DNA of 64,000 nucleotides from Mixophyes australis (taxonomy: Eukaryota; Chordata; Amphibia; Anura; Limnodynastidae): contig JAVHZZ010000075.1 of NCBI GenBank assembly GCA_036250195.1, positions 62,001 to 126,000 on the forward strand, given 5' to 3'. Of the stretch, positions 13,531 to 27,330 are shown piece by piece (the stretch's first letter is position 1; each line of letters opens with the position of its first letter). The position numbers were made by a program, and so were the translations under genes. Below the pieces are notes generated by a model, which worked only from the letters and a program-made list of their open reading frames with translations, did not search any database and was not told the origin of the DNA.

Positions 13531-15677
13531 TATAAAAATAAGAATAAAAAAAGGATAAAAATAAGAATAAGTATAAAAATAAGTATAAAAATAAGTATAA
13601 CAAAAATTAGTATAAAAATAAGAATAAGTATAAAAATAAGTATAAAAATCAGAATAAAAAAAAAATTAGTATAAGAATAAGTATAAAAATAAGTATAAGA
13701 ATAAACAAAAAATAGTATAAAAATAAGAATAAGTATAAAAATAACTATAAAAATAAGAATAAAAAAAGTATAAGAATAAGAATAAGTATAAAAATAAGTA
13801 TAAAAATAAGAATAAAAAAAACATTAGTATAAAAATAAGAATAAAAGAAATTAGTATAAAAATAAGAATAAGTATAAAAATAAGTATAAAAATAAGAATA
13901 AAAAAAAAATTAGTATAAGAATAAGTATAAAAATAAGTGTAAAAATAAGAATAAAAAAAAATAAGTATAAAAATAAGTATAAAAATAATAATAAAACAAA
14001 AATAAGTATAAAAATAAGAATAAGTATAAAAATAAGTATAAAAATAAGAATAAAACAAAAATAAGTATAAAAATAAGAATAAACAAAAATAAGTATAAAA
14101 ATAAGAATAAAAAAAATTGTATAAAAATAAGAATAAGTATAAAAATAAGAATAAAAAAATAATTAGTATAAAAATAGGAATAAGTATAAAAATAAGTATA
14201 AAAATAAAAATGTATAAAAATAAGTATAAGTATAAAAATAAGTATAAAAATATGAATAAAAAAAAGTATAAGAATAAGTATAATAATAAGTATAAAAATA
14301 AGAAAAAAACAAAAATACATATAAAAATAAGAATAAGTATAAAAATAAGAATAAAATAAGAATAAGTATAAAAATAAGTATAAAAATAAGAATAAGTATA
14401 AAAATAAGAATAAAACAAAAATAAGTATAAAAATAAGAATAAAAAAATAAGTATAAAAATAAGAATAAAACACAAATAAGTATAAAAATAAGAATAATAA
14501 AAGGATACAAATAAGAATAAGTATAAAAATTAGAATAAGTATAAAAATAAGAATAAAAAAAAGTATAAAAATAAGAATAAGTATAAAAATAAGTATAAAA
14601 ATAAGAATAAAATAAAAATAAGTATAAAAATAAGAATAAAAAAAAAATAGTATAAAAATAAGAATAAACAAAAATAAGTATAAAAATAAGAATAAACAAA
14701 AATAAGTATAAAAATTAAAAAAATGTATAAAAATAAGTATAAAAATAAGAATAAGTATAAAAATAAGAATAAAACAAAAATAAGTATAAAAGTAAGAACA
14801 AAAAAAATGTATAAAAATAAGTATAAAAATAAGAATAAAAAAAAAGTATAAGAATAAGTATAATAATAAGTATAAAAATAAGAATAAAACAAAAATACAT
14901 ATAAAAATAAGAATAAGTAAAAAAATAAGTACAAAAATAAGAATAAAAAAAAGTATAAAATTAAGAATAAGTATAAAAATAAGTATAAAAATAAGAATAA
15001 AACAAAAATAAGTATAAAAATAAGAATAAACAAAAATAAGTATAAAAATTAAAAAAAATGTATTAAAATAAGTATAAAAATCAGAATAAGTATAAAAATA
15101 AGAATAAAACAAAAATAAGTATAAAAATAAGAATAAGAAAAAAAAGTATAAAAATAAGAATAAGTAAAAATAAGTATAAAAATAAGAATAAAAAAATTTG
15201 TATAAAAATAAGAATAAACAAAAAGTATAAGAATAAGTATAATAATAAGTATAACAATAAGAATAAAACAAAAATACATATAAAAATAAGAATAAGTAAA
15301 AAAATAAGTACAAAAATAAGAATAAAAAAAAGTATAAAATTAAGAATAAGTATAAAAATAAGTATAAAAATAAGAATAAAAAAATTTTTTGTATAAGAAT
15401 AAGTATAAAAATAAGTATAAAAATAAGAATAAAAAAAAATTAGTATAAAAATAAGAATAAGTACAAAAATAAGTATAAAAATAAGAATAAAACAAAAATA
15501 AGTATAGAAATAAGAATAAGAAAAAAAAGTATAAAAATAAGAATAAGTATAAAAATAAGTAGAAAAATAAGAATAAAAAAAATAAGTATTAAAATAAGAA
15601 TAAAACACAAATAAGTATAAAAATAAGAATAAAAAAAGTATAAAATTAAGAATAAGTATAAAAATAAGAATAAAAAA
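13531..15677 (+). repeat. 2126-bp tandem unit, copy 2
   Basis: Second of two adjacent units, ending where the sequence changes to a TTACTATAAAAAT word at about 15677. It differs from copy 1 at a few positions. One difference is the A/T tract at 15378-15390, which reads A7T6 here and A9T4 in copy 1 at the same total length. No coding content. Confidence 0.9.
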
Positions 15678-18130
15678 ATTACTATAAAAATAAGAATAAG
15701 TATAAAAATAGGTATAAAAATAAGAATAAAAAAAAAATTAGTATAAGAATAAGTATAAAAATAAGTATAAAAATAATAATAAAACAAAAATAAGTATAAA
15801 AATAAGAATTAACAAAAATAAGTATAAAAATAAAAAAAATGTATTAAAATAAGTATAAAAATCAGAATAAGTATAAAAATAAGTATAAAAATAAAAATAA
15901 AACAAAAATAATTATAAAAATAAGAATAAACAAAAATAAGTATAAAAATAAGAATAAAAAAAATTGTATAAAAATAAGAATAAGTATAAAAATAAGAATA
16001 AAAAAATAATTAGTATAAAAATAGGAATAAGTATAAAAATAAGTATAAAAATAAGAGTAAAAAAAAGTATAAAAATAAGAATAAGTATAAAAATAAGTAT
16101 AAAAATAAGAATAAAATAAAAATAAGTATAAAAATAAGAATAAAAAAAAAATAGTATAAAAATAAGAATAAACAAAAATAAGTATAAAAATAAGAATAAA
16201 CAAAAATAAGTATAAAAATTAAAAAAATGTATAAAAATAAGTATAAAAATAAGAATAAGTATAAAAATAAGAATAAAACAAAAATAAGTATAAAAGTAAG
16301 AACAAAAAAAAGTATAAAAATAAGTATAAAAATAAGAATAAAAAAAAAAGTATAAGAATAAGTATAATAATAAGTATAAAAATAAGAATAAAACAAAAAT
16401 ACATATAAAAATAAGAATAAGTAAAAAAATAAGTACAAAAATAAGAATAAAAAAAAGTATAAAATTAAGAATAAGTATAAAAAAAAGTATAAAAAAAAAT
16501 TTCTATAAAAATAAGTATAAAAATAAGAATAAAACAAAAATAAGTATAAAAATAAGAATAAACAAAAATAAGTATAAAAATTAAAAAAAATGTATTAAAA
16601 TAAGTATAAAAATCAGAATAAGTATAAAAATAAGAATAAAACAAAAATAAGTATAAAAATAAGAATAAGAAAAAAAAGTATAAAAATAAGAATAAGTAAA
16701 AATAAGTATAAAAATAAGAATAAAAAAAATTAGTATAAAAATAAGAATAAACAAAAAGTAATAGAATAAGTATAATAATAAGTATAACAATAAGAATAAA
16801 ACAAAAATACATATAAAAATAAGAATAAGTAAAAAAATAAGTACAAAAATAAGAATAAAAAAAAGTATAAAATTAAGAATAAGTATAAAAATAAGTATAA
16901 AAATAAGAATAAAAAAAAATTTAGTATAAGAATAAGTATAAAAATAAGTATAAAAATAAGAATAAAAAAAAATTAGTATAAAAATAAGAATAAGTACAAA
17001 AATAAGTATAAAAATGAGAATAAAACAAAAATAAGTATAGAAATAAGAATAAGAAAAAAAAGTATAAAAATAAGAATAAGTATAAAAATAAGTATAAAAA
17101 TAAGAATAAAAAAATAGTATAAAAATAAGAATAAAACAAAAATAAGTATAAAAATAAGAATAAACAAAAAGGATAAAAATAAGAATAAGTATAAAAATAA
17201 GAATAAAAAAAGTATAAAAATAAGAATAAGTATAAAAATAAGTATAAAAAAAAATTAGTATAAAAATAACAATAAGTATAAAAATAAGTATAAAAATAAC
17301 AATAAGTATAAAAATAAGAATAAAACAAAAATAAGTATAAAAATAAGAATAAAAAAAAATAAGTATAAAAATAAGAATAAAACACAAATAAGTATAAAAA
17401 TAAGAATAAAAAAAGGATACAAATAAGAATAAGTATAAAAATTAGAATAAGTATAAAAATAAGAATAAAAAAAAGTATAAAAATAAGAATAAGTATAAAA
17501 ATAAGTATAAAAATAAGAATAAAAAAAAAATTAGTATAAAAATAAGAATAAGTATAAAAATAAGTATAAAAATAAGAATAAAAAAAAATTAGTATAAGAA
17601 TAAGTATAAAAATAAGTATAAAAATAAGAATAAAAAAAAAATTAGTATAAAAATAAGAATAAGTATAAAAATAAGTATAAAAATAAAAATAAAACAAAAA
17701 AAAGTATAAAAATAAGAATAAACAAAAATAATTATAAAAATTAAAAAAAATGTATTAAAATAAGTATAAAAATCAGAATAAGTATAAAAATAAGAAAAAC
17801 AAAAATAAGTATAAAAATAAGAATAAGAAAAAAAAGTATAAAAATAAGAATAAGTAAAAATAAGTATAAAAATAAGAATAAAAAAATTAGTATAAAAATA
17901 AGAATAAGTATAAAAATAAGTATAAAAATAAGAATAAAAGAAAAATAAGTATAAAAATAAGAAACAAAAAGTATAAAAATAAGAATAAAACAAAAATAAG
18001 TATAAAAATAAGAATATTTTTTTTTTCTATAGAAATAAGAATAAAACAAAAATAAGTATAAAAATAAGAATAAAAAAAAATTGTATAAAAATAAGAAAAA
18101 GTATAAAAATAAGTATAAAAATAAGAATTA
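15678..18130 (+). repeat. Mixed, more degenerate satellite segment
   Basis: Satellite of the same family with more substitutions and irregular joins than its neighbours: TTACTATAAAAAT near 15678, CAATAAG variants near 17270-17300, ATTTCTATAAAAAT near 16499, and a run of ten T (18017-18026), the longest T-run I found in the array. The TATTAAAATAAG...AAAATCAG marker occurs near 15842, 16592 and 17753. I could assign no clean tandem period. No gene is visible. Confidence 0.7.
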
Positions 18131-19190
18131 AAAATAATTAGTATAAAAATAAGAATAAAACAAAAATAAGTATAAAAATAAGAATAAAACAAATGAGTAT
18201 AAAAATAAGAATAAACAAAAATAAGTATAAAAATTAAAAAAATGTATAAAAATAAGTATAAAAATAAGAATAAGAAAAAAAAGTATAAAAATAACTATAA
18301 AACACAAATAAGTATAAAAATAAGAATAAAAAAAGGATAAAAATAAGAATAAGTATAAAAATAAGAATAAGTATAAAAAAAAGTATAAAAATAAGAATAA
18401 AAAAATAAAAGTATAAAAGTAAGATAAAAAAAGTATAAAAATAAGTATAAAAATAAGAATAAAACAAAAATAAGTATAAAAATAAGAATAAAAAAAAAAT
18501 TGTATAAAAATAAGAATAAGTATAAAAATAAGTATAAAATAAGAATAAGTATAAAAATAAGTATAAAAATAAGAATAAAAAAATAAAAGTATAAAAGTAA
18601 GATAAAAAAAGTATAAAAATAAGTATAAAAATAAGAATAAAACAAAAATAAGTATAAAAATAAGAATAAAATAAAAATAAGAATAAAAAAAAAGTATAAA
18701 AATAAGAATAAAACACAAATAAGTATACAAATAAGAATAAAAAAAAGGATAAAAATAAGAATAAGTATAAAAATTAGAATAAGTATAAAAATAAGAATAA
18801 AAAAAAGTATAAAAATAAGAATAAGTATAAAAAAAAGTATAAAAATAAGAATAAAAAAAGTATAAAAATCAGAATAAGTATAAAAATAAGAATAAAAAAA
18901 AAATTAGTATAAGAATAAGTATAAAAATAAGTATAAAAATAAGAATAAACAAAAAATAGTATAAAAATAAGAATAAGTATAAAAATAAGTATAAAAATAA
19001 GAATAAAAAAGTATAAGAATAAGAATAAGTATAAAAATAAGTATAAAAATAAGAATAAAAAAATAAAAGTATAAAAGTAAGATAAAAAAAAGTATAAAAA
19101 TAAGTATAAAAATAAGAATAAAACAAAAATAAGTATAAAAATAAGAATAAAAAAAAATTGAATAAAAATAAGAATAAGTATAAAAATAAG
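18131..19190 (+). repeat. Subfamily block with AAAAGTAAGATAAAA words
   Basis: This block carries a private word, ATAAAAGTATAAAAGTAAGA, whose first G lies at 18411, 18589 and 19069 (spacings 178 and 480 bp). The same trio occurs at 44612/44791/45271 and 47175/47354/47833, so the block exists three times in the window. Between the words are ordinary AGTATA/AAAATA/AGAATA hexamers. No coding content. Confidence 0.85.
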
Positions 19191-19269
19191 TATAAAAATC
19201 AGAATAAAAAAAAAATAAGTATAAAAATAAGAATTAACAAAAATAAGTATAAAAATTAAAAAAAATGTA

Positions 19270-20190
19270 TTAAAATAAGTATAAAAATCAGAATAAGTAT
19301 AAAAATAAGTATAAAAATAAGAATAAAACAAAAATAAGTATAAAAATAAGAATAAACAAAAATAAGTATAAAAATAAGAATAAAAAAATTGTATAAAAAT
19401 AAGAATAAGTATAAAAATAAGAATAAAAAAATAATTAGTATAAAAATAGGAATAAGTATAAAAATAAGTATAAAAATAATAATAAGTATAAAAATAAGAA
19501 TAAAACAAAAATAAGTATAAAAATAAGAATAAAAAAAAATAAGTATAAAAATAAGAATAAAACACAAATAAGTATAAAAATAAGAATAAAAAAAGGATAC
19601 AAATAAGAATAAGTATAAAAATTAGAATAAGTATAAAAATAAGAATAAAAAAAAGTATAAAAATAAGAATAAGTATAATAATAAGTATAAAAATAAGAAT
19701 AAAACAAAAATACATATAAAAATAAGAATAAGTAAAAAAATAAGTACAAAAATAAGAATAAAAAAAAGTATAAAATTAAGAATAAGTATAAAAATAAGTA
19801 TAAAAATAAGAATAAAAAAAAAATTTGTATAAGAATAAGTATAAAAATAAGTATAAAAATAAGAATAAAAAAAAATTAGTATAAAAATAAGAATAAGTAC
19901 AAAAATAAGTATAAAAATAAGAATGAAACAAAAATAAGTATAGAAATAAGAATAAGAAAAAAAAGTATAAAAATAAGAATAAGTATAAAAATAAGTATAA
20001 AAATAAGAATAAAAAAAAATAAGTATTAAAATAAGAATAAAACACAAATAAGTATAAAAATAAGAATAAAAAAAGGATAAAAATAAGAATAAGTATAAAA
20101 ATAAGAATAAAAAAAAGGATAAAAATAAGAATAAGTATAAAAATAAGTATAAAAATAAGTATAAAAATAAGTATAAAAAAAATTAGTATA
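19270..20190 (+). repeat. 906-bp tandem unit, copy 1
   Basis: Landmarks at 19321, 19622 and 19776 recur 906 bp later. The unit includes a TTGTATAAAAATAAG word, an ATAATTAG...AATAGG marker, AAACACAAAT, AAAGGATACAAAT and an AAAAATTTG tract. A related single copy lies near 45.5-46.4 kb and another near 48.0-49 kb. Confidence 0.88.
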
Positions 20191-21130
20191 AAAATCAGCA
20201 TAAGTATAAAAATAAGTATAAAAATAAGAATAAAACAAAAATAAGTATAAAAATAAGAATAAACAAAAATAAGTATAAAAATAAGAATAAAAAAATTGTA
20301 TAAAAATAAGAATAAGTATAAAAATAAGAATAAAAAAATAATTAGTATAAAAATAGGAATAAGTATAAAAATAAGTATAAAAATAATAATAAGTATAAAA
20401 ATAAGAATAAAACAAAAATAAGTATAAAAATAAGAATAAAAAAAATAAGTATAAAAATAAGAATAAAACACAAATAAGTATAAAAATAAGAATAAAAAAA
20501 GGATACAAATAAGAATAAGTATAAAAATTAGAATAAGTATAAAAATAAGAATAAAAAAAAGTATAAAAATAAGAATAAGTATAATAATAAGTATAAAAAT
20601 AAGAATAAAACAAAAATACATATAAAAATAAGAATAAGTAAAAAAATAAGTACAAAAATAAGAATAAAAAAAAGTATAAAATTAAGAATAAGTATAAAAA
20701 TAAGTATAAAAATAAGAATAAAAAAAAAATTTGTATAAGAATAAGTATAAAAATAAGTATAAAAATAAGAATAAAAAAAAATTAGTATAAAAATAAGAAT
20801 AAGTACAAAAATAAGTATAAAAATAAGAATGAAACAAAAATAAGTATAGAAATAAGAATAAGAAAAAAAAGTATAAAAATAAGAATAAGTATAAAAATAA
20901 GTATAAAAATAAGAATAAAAAAAAATAAGTATTAAAATAAGAATAAAACACAAATAAGTATAAAAATAAGAATAAAAAAAGGATAAAAATAAGAATAAGT
21001 ATAAAAATAAGAATAAAAAAAAGGATAAAAATAAGAATAAGTATAAAAATAAGTATAAAAATAAGTATAAAAATAAGTATAAAAAAAATTAGTATAAAAA
21101 TAAGAATAAGTATAAAAATAAGTATAAAAA
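20191..21130 (+). repeat. 906-bp tandem unit, copy 2
   Basis: Downstream partner of 19270-20190. Both copies carry the AAGAATGAAACAAAA variant (about 19921 and 20827). The unit starts with an AAATCAGCATAAG variant that I saw only here. The copies separate near 21.1 kb. Confidence 0.88.
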
Positions 21131-24100
21131 TAAGAATAAAAAAAAAATAAGTATAGAAATAAGAATAAAAAAAAAAAGTATAAAAATAAGAATAAGTATA
21201 AAAATAAGTATAAAAATAAGAATAAAAAAAATAAGTATTAAAATAAGAATAAAACACAAATAAGTATAAAAATAAGAATAAAAAAAAGGATAAAAATAAG
21301 AATAAGTATAAAAATAAGAATAAAAAAAAGGATAAAATTAAGAATAAGTATAAAAATAAGTATAAAAATAAGTATAACAAAAATTAGTATAAAAATAAGA
21401 ATAAACAAAAATAAGTATAAAAATTAAAAAAAATGTATTAAAATAAGTATAAAAATCAGAATAAGTATAAAAATAAGAATAAAACAAAAATAAGTATAAA
21501 AATAAGAATAAGAAAAAAAAGTATAAAAATAAGAATAAGTAAAAATAAGTATAAAAATAAGAATAAAAAAAATTAGTATAAAAATAAGAATAAACAAAAA
21601 GTATAAGAATAAGTATAATAATAAGTATAAAAATAAGTATAAAAATCAGAATAAAAAAAAATTAGTATAAGAATAAATATAAAAATAAGTATAAGAATAA
21701 ACAAAAAATGGTATAAAAATAAGAATAAGTATAAAAATAACTATAAAAATAAGAATAAAAAAAGTATAAGAATAAGAATAAGTATAAAAATAAGTATAAA
21801 AATAAGTATAAAAAAAAATTAGTATAAAAATAAGAATAAAAGAAATTAGTATAAAAATAAGAATAAGTATAAAAATAAGTATAAAAATAAGAATAAAAAA
21901 AAATTAGTATAAGAATAAGTATAAAAATAAGTGTAAAAATAAGAATAAAAAAAAAAAAGTATAAAAATAAGAATAAGTATAAAAATAAGTATAAAAATAA
22001 TAATAAAACAAAAATAAGTATAAAAATAAGAATAAGTATAAAAATAAGTATAAAAATAAGAATAAAACAAAAATAAGTATAAAAATAAGAATAAACAAAA
22101 ATAAGTATAAAAATAAGAATAAAAAAAATTGTATAAAAATAAGAATAAGTATAAAAATAAGAATAAAAAAATAATTAGTATAAAAATAGGAATAAGTATA
22201 AAAATAAGTATAAAACTAAAAATGTATAAAAATAAGTATAAGTATAAAAATAAGTATAAAAATAAGAATAAAAAAAAAGTATAAGAATAAGTATAATAAT
22301 AAGTATAAAAATAAGAAAAAAACAAAAATACATATAAAAATAAGAATAAGTATAAAAATAAGAATAAAATAAAAATAAGTATAAAAATAAGAATAAAAAA
22401 AAATAGTATAAAAATAAGAATAAAACAAAAATAAGTATAAAAATAAGAATAAACAAAAAGGATAAAAATAAGAATAAGTATAAAAATAAGAATAAAAAAA
22501 AATAGTATAAAAATAAGAATAAAACAAAAATAAGTATAAAAATAAGAATAAACAAAAAGGATAAAAATAAGAATAAGTATAAAAATAAGAATAAAAAAAG
22601 TATAAAAATAAGAATAAGTATAAAAATAAGTATAAAAATAAGTATAAAAAAAAATTAGTATAAAAATAAGAATAAGTATAAAAATAAGTATAAAAATAAG
22701 AATAAAACACAAATAAGTATAAAAATAAGAATAAAAAAAGGATACAAATAAGAATAAGTATAAAAATTAGAATAAGTATAAAAATAAGAATAAAAAAAAG
22801 TATAAAAATAAGAATAAGTATAAAAATAAGTATAAAAATAAGAATAAAATAAAAATAAGTATAAAAATAAGAATAAAAAAAAAATAGTATAAAAATAAGA
22901 ATAAACAAAAATAAGTATAAAAATAAGAATAAACAAAAATAAGTATAAAAATTAAAAAAATGTATAAAAATAAGTATAAAAATAAGAATAAGTATAAAAA
23001 TAAGAATAAAACAAAAATAAGTATAAAAGTAAGAATAAAACACAAATAAGTATAAAAATAAGAATAAAAAAAGGATACAAATAAGAATAAGTATAAAAAT
23101 TAGAATAAGTATAAAAATAAGAATAAGTATAAAAATAAGTATAAAAATAAGAATAAAACAAAAATAAGTATAAAAATAAGAATAAACAAAAATAAGTATA
23201 AAAATAAGAATAAAAAAAATTGTATAAGAATAAGTATAAAAATAAGAATAAAAAAATAATTAGTATAAAAATAGGAATAAGTATAAAAATAAGTATAAAA
23301 ATAAAAATGTATAAAAATAAGTATAAGTATAAAAATAAGTATAAAAATAAGAATAAAAAAAAAGTATAAGAATAAGTATAATAATCAGTATAAAAATAAG
23401 AAAAAAACAAAAATACATATAAAAATAAGAATAAGTATAAAAATAAGAATAAAATAAAAATAAGTATAAAAATAAGAATAAAAAAAAATAGTATAAAAAT
23501 AAGAATAAAACAAAAATAAGTATAAAAATAAGAATAAACAAAAAGGATAAAAATAAGAATAAGTATAAAAATAAGAATAAAAAAAGTATAAAAATAAGAA
23601 TAAGTATAAAAATAAGTATAAAAATAAGTATAAAAAAAAATTAGTATAAAAATAAGAATAAGTATAAAAATAAGTATAAAAATAAGAATAAGTATAAAAA
23701 TAAGTATAAAAATAAGTATAAAAAAAAATTAGTATAAAAATAAGAATAAGTATAAAAATAAGTATAAAAATAAGAATAAGTATAAAAATAAGAATAAAAC
23801 AAAAATAAGTATAAAAATAAGAATAAAAAAAATAAGTATAAAAATAAGAATAAAACAAAAATAAGTATAAAAATAAGAATAAAAAAAATAAGTATAAAAA
23901 TAAGAATAAAACACAAATAAGTATAAAAATAAGAATAAAAAAAGGATAAAAATAAGAATAAGTATAAAAATTAGAATAAGTATAAAAATAAGAATAAACA
24001 AAAATAAGTATAAAAATTAAAAAAAATGTATTAAAATAAGTATAAAAATCAGAATAAGTATAAAAATAAGAATAAAACAAAAATAAGTATAAAAATAAGA

Positions 24101-24780
24101 ATAAGAAAAAAAAGTATAAAAATAAGAATAAGTAAAAATAAGTATAAAAATAAGAATAAAAAAAATTAGTATAAAAATAAGAATAAACAAAAAGTATAAG
24201 AATAAGTATAATAATAAGTATAACAATAAGAATAAAACAAAAATACATATAAAAATAAGAATAAGTAAAAAAATAAGTACAAAAATAAGAATAAAAAAAA
24301 GTATAAAATTAAGAATAAGTATAAAAATAAGCATAAAAATAAGAATAAAAAAAAAAATTAGTATAAGAATAAGTATAAAAATAAGTATAAAAATGAGAAT
24401 AAAACAAAAATAAGTATAGAAATAAGAATAAGAAAAAATTAGTATAAAAATAAGAATAATTACAAAAATAAGTATAAAAATGAGAATAAAACAAAAATAA
24501 GTATAGAAATAAGAATAAGAAAAAAAAGTATAAAAATAAGAATAAGTATAAAAATAAGTATAAAAATAAGAATAAAAAAAATAAGTATTAAAATAAGAAT
24601 AAAACACAAATAAGTATAAAAATAAGAATAAAAAAAGTATAAAATTAAGAATAAGTATAAAAATAAGAATAAAAAAAATTACTATAAAAATAAGAATAAG
24701 TATAAAAATAAGTATAAAAATAAGAATAAAAAAAAAATTAGTATAAGAATAAGTATAAAAATAAGTATAAAAATAAGAAT
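21131..24780 (+). repeat. Satellite segment, left part of the large duplication
   Basis: From about 21.4 kb this segment corresponds to 37.0-39.2 kb: 21646/37264 (offset 15618), 22216/37808 (15592), 22952/38445 and 23260/38753 (15493). The 99-bp drop between the last two offsets is explained by an exact 99-bp tandem duplication at 22404-22601. The downstream copy lacks roughly 0.9 kb matching about 23.7-24.6 kb. No coding content. Confidence 0.8.
22404..22601 (+). repeat. Exact 99-bp tandem duplication
   Basis: The block beginning TAGTATAAAAATAAG at 22404 is repeated from 22503, including the AAACAAAA spacer, the AAGGATAAAA word and the same A9 run. The paralogue near 38.0 kb has it only once, so the event is younger than the large duplication or was lost from the other copy. 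Confidence 0.85.
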
Positions 24781-24797
24781 AAAAAAAAAAGTATAAA
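24781..24797 (+). other. Empty LINE target site in the paralogous copy
   Basis: Ten A followed by GTATAAA, continuing directly into AATAAGAATAAG. At 39281-39297 the same 17 bases precede the LINE, and at 41162-41178 they follow it. From here the sequence runs on at a constant offset of 16381 bp against 41172 onward (also 24959/41340). This copy therefore looks like the pre-insertion state. Confidence 0.8.
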
Positions 24798-27330
24798 AAT
24801 AAGAATAAGTATAAAAATAAGTATAAAAATAATAATAAAACAAAAATAAGTATAAAAATAAGAATTAACAAAAATAAGTATAAAAATAAAAATAAAACAA
24901 AAATAATTATAAAAATAAGAATAAACAAAAATAAGTATAAAAATAAGAATAAAAAAAATTGTATAAAAATAAGAATAAGTATAAAAATAAGAATAAAAAA
25001 ATAATTAGTATAAAAATAGGAATAAGTATAAAAATAAGTATAAAAATAAAAATAAAAAAAATGTATAAAAATAAGTATAAGTATAAAAATAAGTATAAAA
25101 ATAAGAATAAAAAAAAAAGTATAAGAATAAGTATAATAATAAGTATAAAAATAAGACAAAAACAAAAATACATATAAAAATCAGAATAAAAAAAAATAAG
25201 TATAAAAATAAGAATAAAACACAAATAAGTATAAAAATAAGAATAAAAAAGGATACAAATAAGAATAAGTATAAAAATTAGAATAAGTATAAAAATAAGA
25301 ATAAAAAAAAGTATAAAAATAAGAATAAGTATAAAAATAAGTATAAAAATAAGAATAAAACAAAAATACATATAAAAATAAGAATAAGTAAAAAAATAAG
25401 TATAAAAATAAGAATAAAAAAAAATTAGTATAAGAATAAGTATAAAAATAAGTATAAAAATAAGAATAAAAAAAAAATTAGTATAAAAATAAGAATAAGT
25501 ATAAAAATAAGTATAAAAATAAGAATAAAAAAAAATTAGTATAAGAATAAGTATAAAAATAAGAATAAAAAAAAGTATAAAAATAAGAATAAGTATAAAA
25601 ATAAGTATAAAAATAAGAATAAAATAAAAATACATATAAAAATAAGAATAAGTAAAAAAATAAGTATAAAAATAAGAATAAAAAAAAATTAGTATAAGAA
25701 TAAGTATAAAAATAAGTATAAAAATAAGAATAAAAAAAAAATTAGTATAAAAATAAGAATAAGTATAAAAATAAGAATAAAAAAAAGTATAAAAATAAGA
25801 ATAAGTATAAAAATAAGTATAAAAATAAGAATAAAACAAAAATACATATAAAAATAAGAATAAGTAAAAAAATAAGTATAAAAATAAGAATAAAAAAAAA
25901 TTAGTATAAGAATAAGTATAAAAATAAGTATAAAAATAAGAATAAAAAAAAAATTAGTATAAAAATAAGAATAAGTATAAAAATAAGTATAAAAATAAGA
26001 ATAAAAAAAAATTAGTATAAGAATAAGTATAAAAATAAGTATAAAAATAAGAATAAAAAAAAAATTAGTATAAAAATAAGAATAAGTATAAAAATAAGTA
26101 TAAAAATAAAAATAAAACAAAAATAAGTATAAAAATAAGAATAAACAAAAATAATTATAAAAATTAAAAAAAATGTATTAAAATAAGTATAAAAATCAGA
26201 ATAAGTATAAAAATAAGAAAAACAAAAATAAGTATAAAAATAAGTATAAAAATAAGAATAAAACAAAAATAAGTATAAAAATAAGAATAAACAAAAATAA
26301 GTATAAAAATAAGAATAAAAAAATTGTATAAAAATAAGAATAAGTATAAAAATAAGAATAAAAAAATAATTAGTATAAAAATAGGAATAAGTATAAAAAT
26401 TAGTATAAAAATAATAATAAGTATAAAAATAAGAATAAAACAAAAATAAGTATAAAAATAAGAATAAAAAAAGGATACAAATAAGAATAAGTATAAAAAT
26501 TAGAATAAGTATAAAAATAAGAATAAAAAAAGTATAAAAATAAGAATAAGTATAATAATAAGTATAAAAATAAGAATAAAACAAAAATACATATAAAAAT
26601 AAGAATAAGTAAAAAAATAAGTACAAAAATAAGAATAAAAAAAAGTATAAAATTAAGAATAAGTATAAAAATAAGTATAAAAATAAGAATAAAAATTTTT
26701 TTTGTATAAGAATAAGTATAAAAATAAGTATAAAAATAAGAATAAAAAAAAAATTAGTATGAAAATAAGAATAAGTACAAAAATAAGAATAAAAAAAAGA
26801 ATGAAACAAAAATAAGTATAGAAATAAGAATAAGAAAAAAAAGTATAAAAATAAGAATAAGTATAAAAATAAGTATAAAAATAAGAATAAAAAAAAATAA
26901 GTATTAAAATAAGAATAAAACACAAATAAGTATAAAAATAAGAATAAAAAAAGGATAAAAATAAGAATAAGTATAAAAATAAGAATAAAAAAAAGGATAA
27001 AAATAAGAATAAGTATAAAAATAAGTATAAAAATAAGTATAAAAATAAGTATAAAAAAAATTAGTATAAAAATAAGAATAAGTATAAAAATAAGTATAAA
27101 AATAAGAATAAAAAAAAAATAAGTATAGAAATAAGAATAAAAAAAAAAAAGTATAAAAATAAGAATAAGTATAAAAATAAGTATAAAAATAAGAATAAAA
27201 AAAATAGGTATTAAAATAAGAATAAAACAAAAATAAGTATAAAAATAAGAATAAGAAAAAAAAGTATAAAAATAAGAATAAGTAAAAATAAGTATAAAAA
27301 TAAGAATAAAAAAAATTAGTATAAAAATAA
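24798..27330 (+). repeat. Satellite segment, right part of the large duplication
   Basis: Partner of about 41179-44000. The offset is 16381 bp at 24959/41340. It then rises to 16595 at 25839/42434, because the downstream copy holds about 214 bp more near 41.57-41.78 kb, and to 16647 at 26653/43300. The segment includes GACAAAAACAAAAATACATA, several short TTAGTATAAGAATAAG-led steps of roughly 120 bp, and an A5T8 tract (26691-26703). No coding content. Confidence 0.8.
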
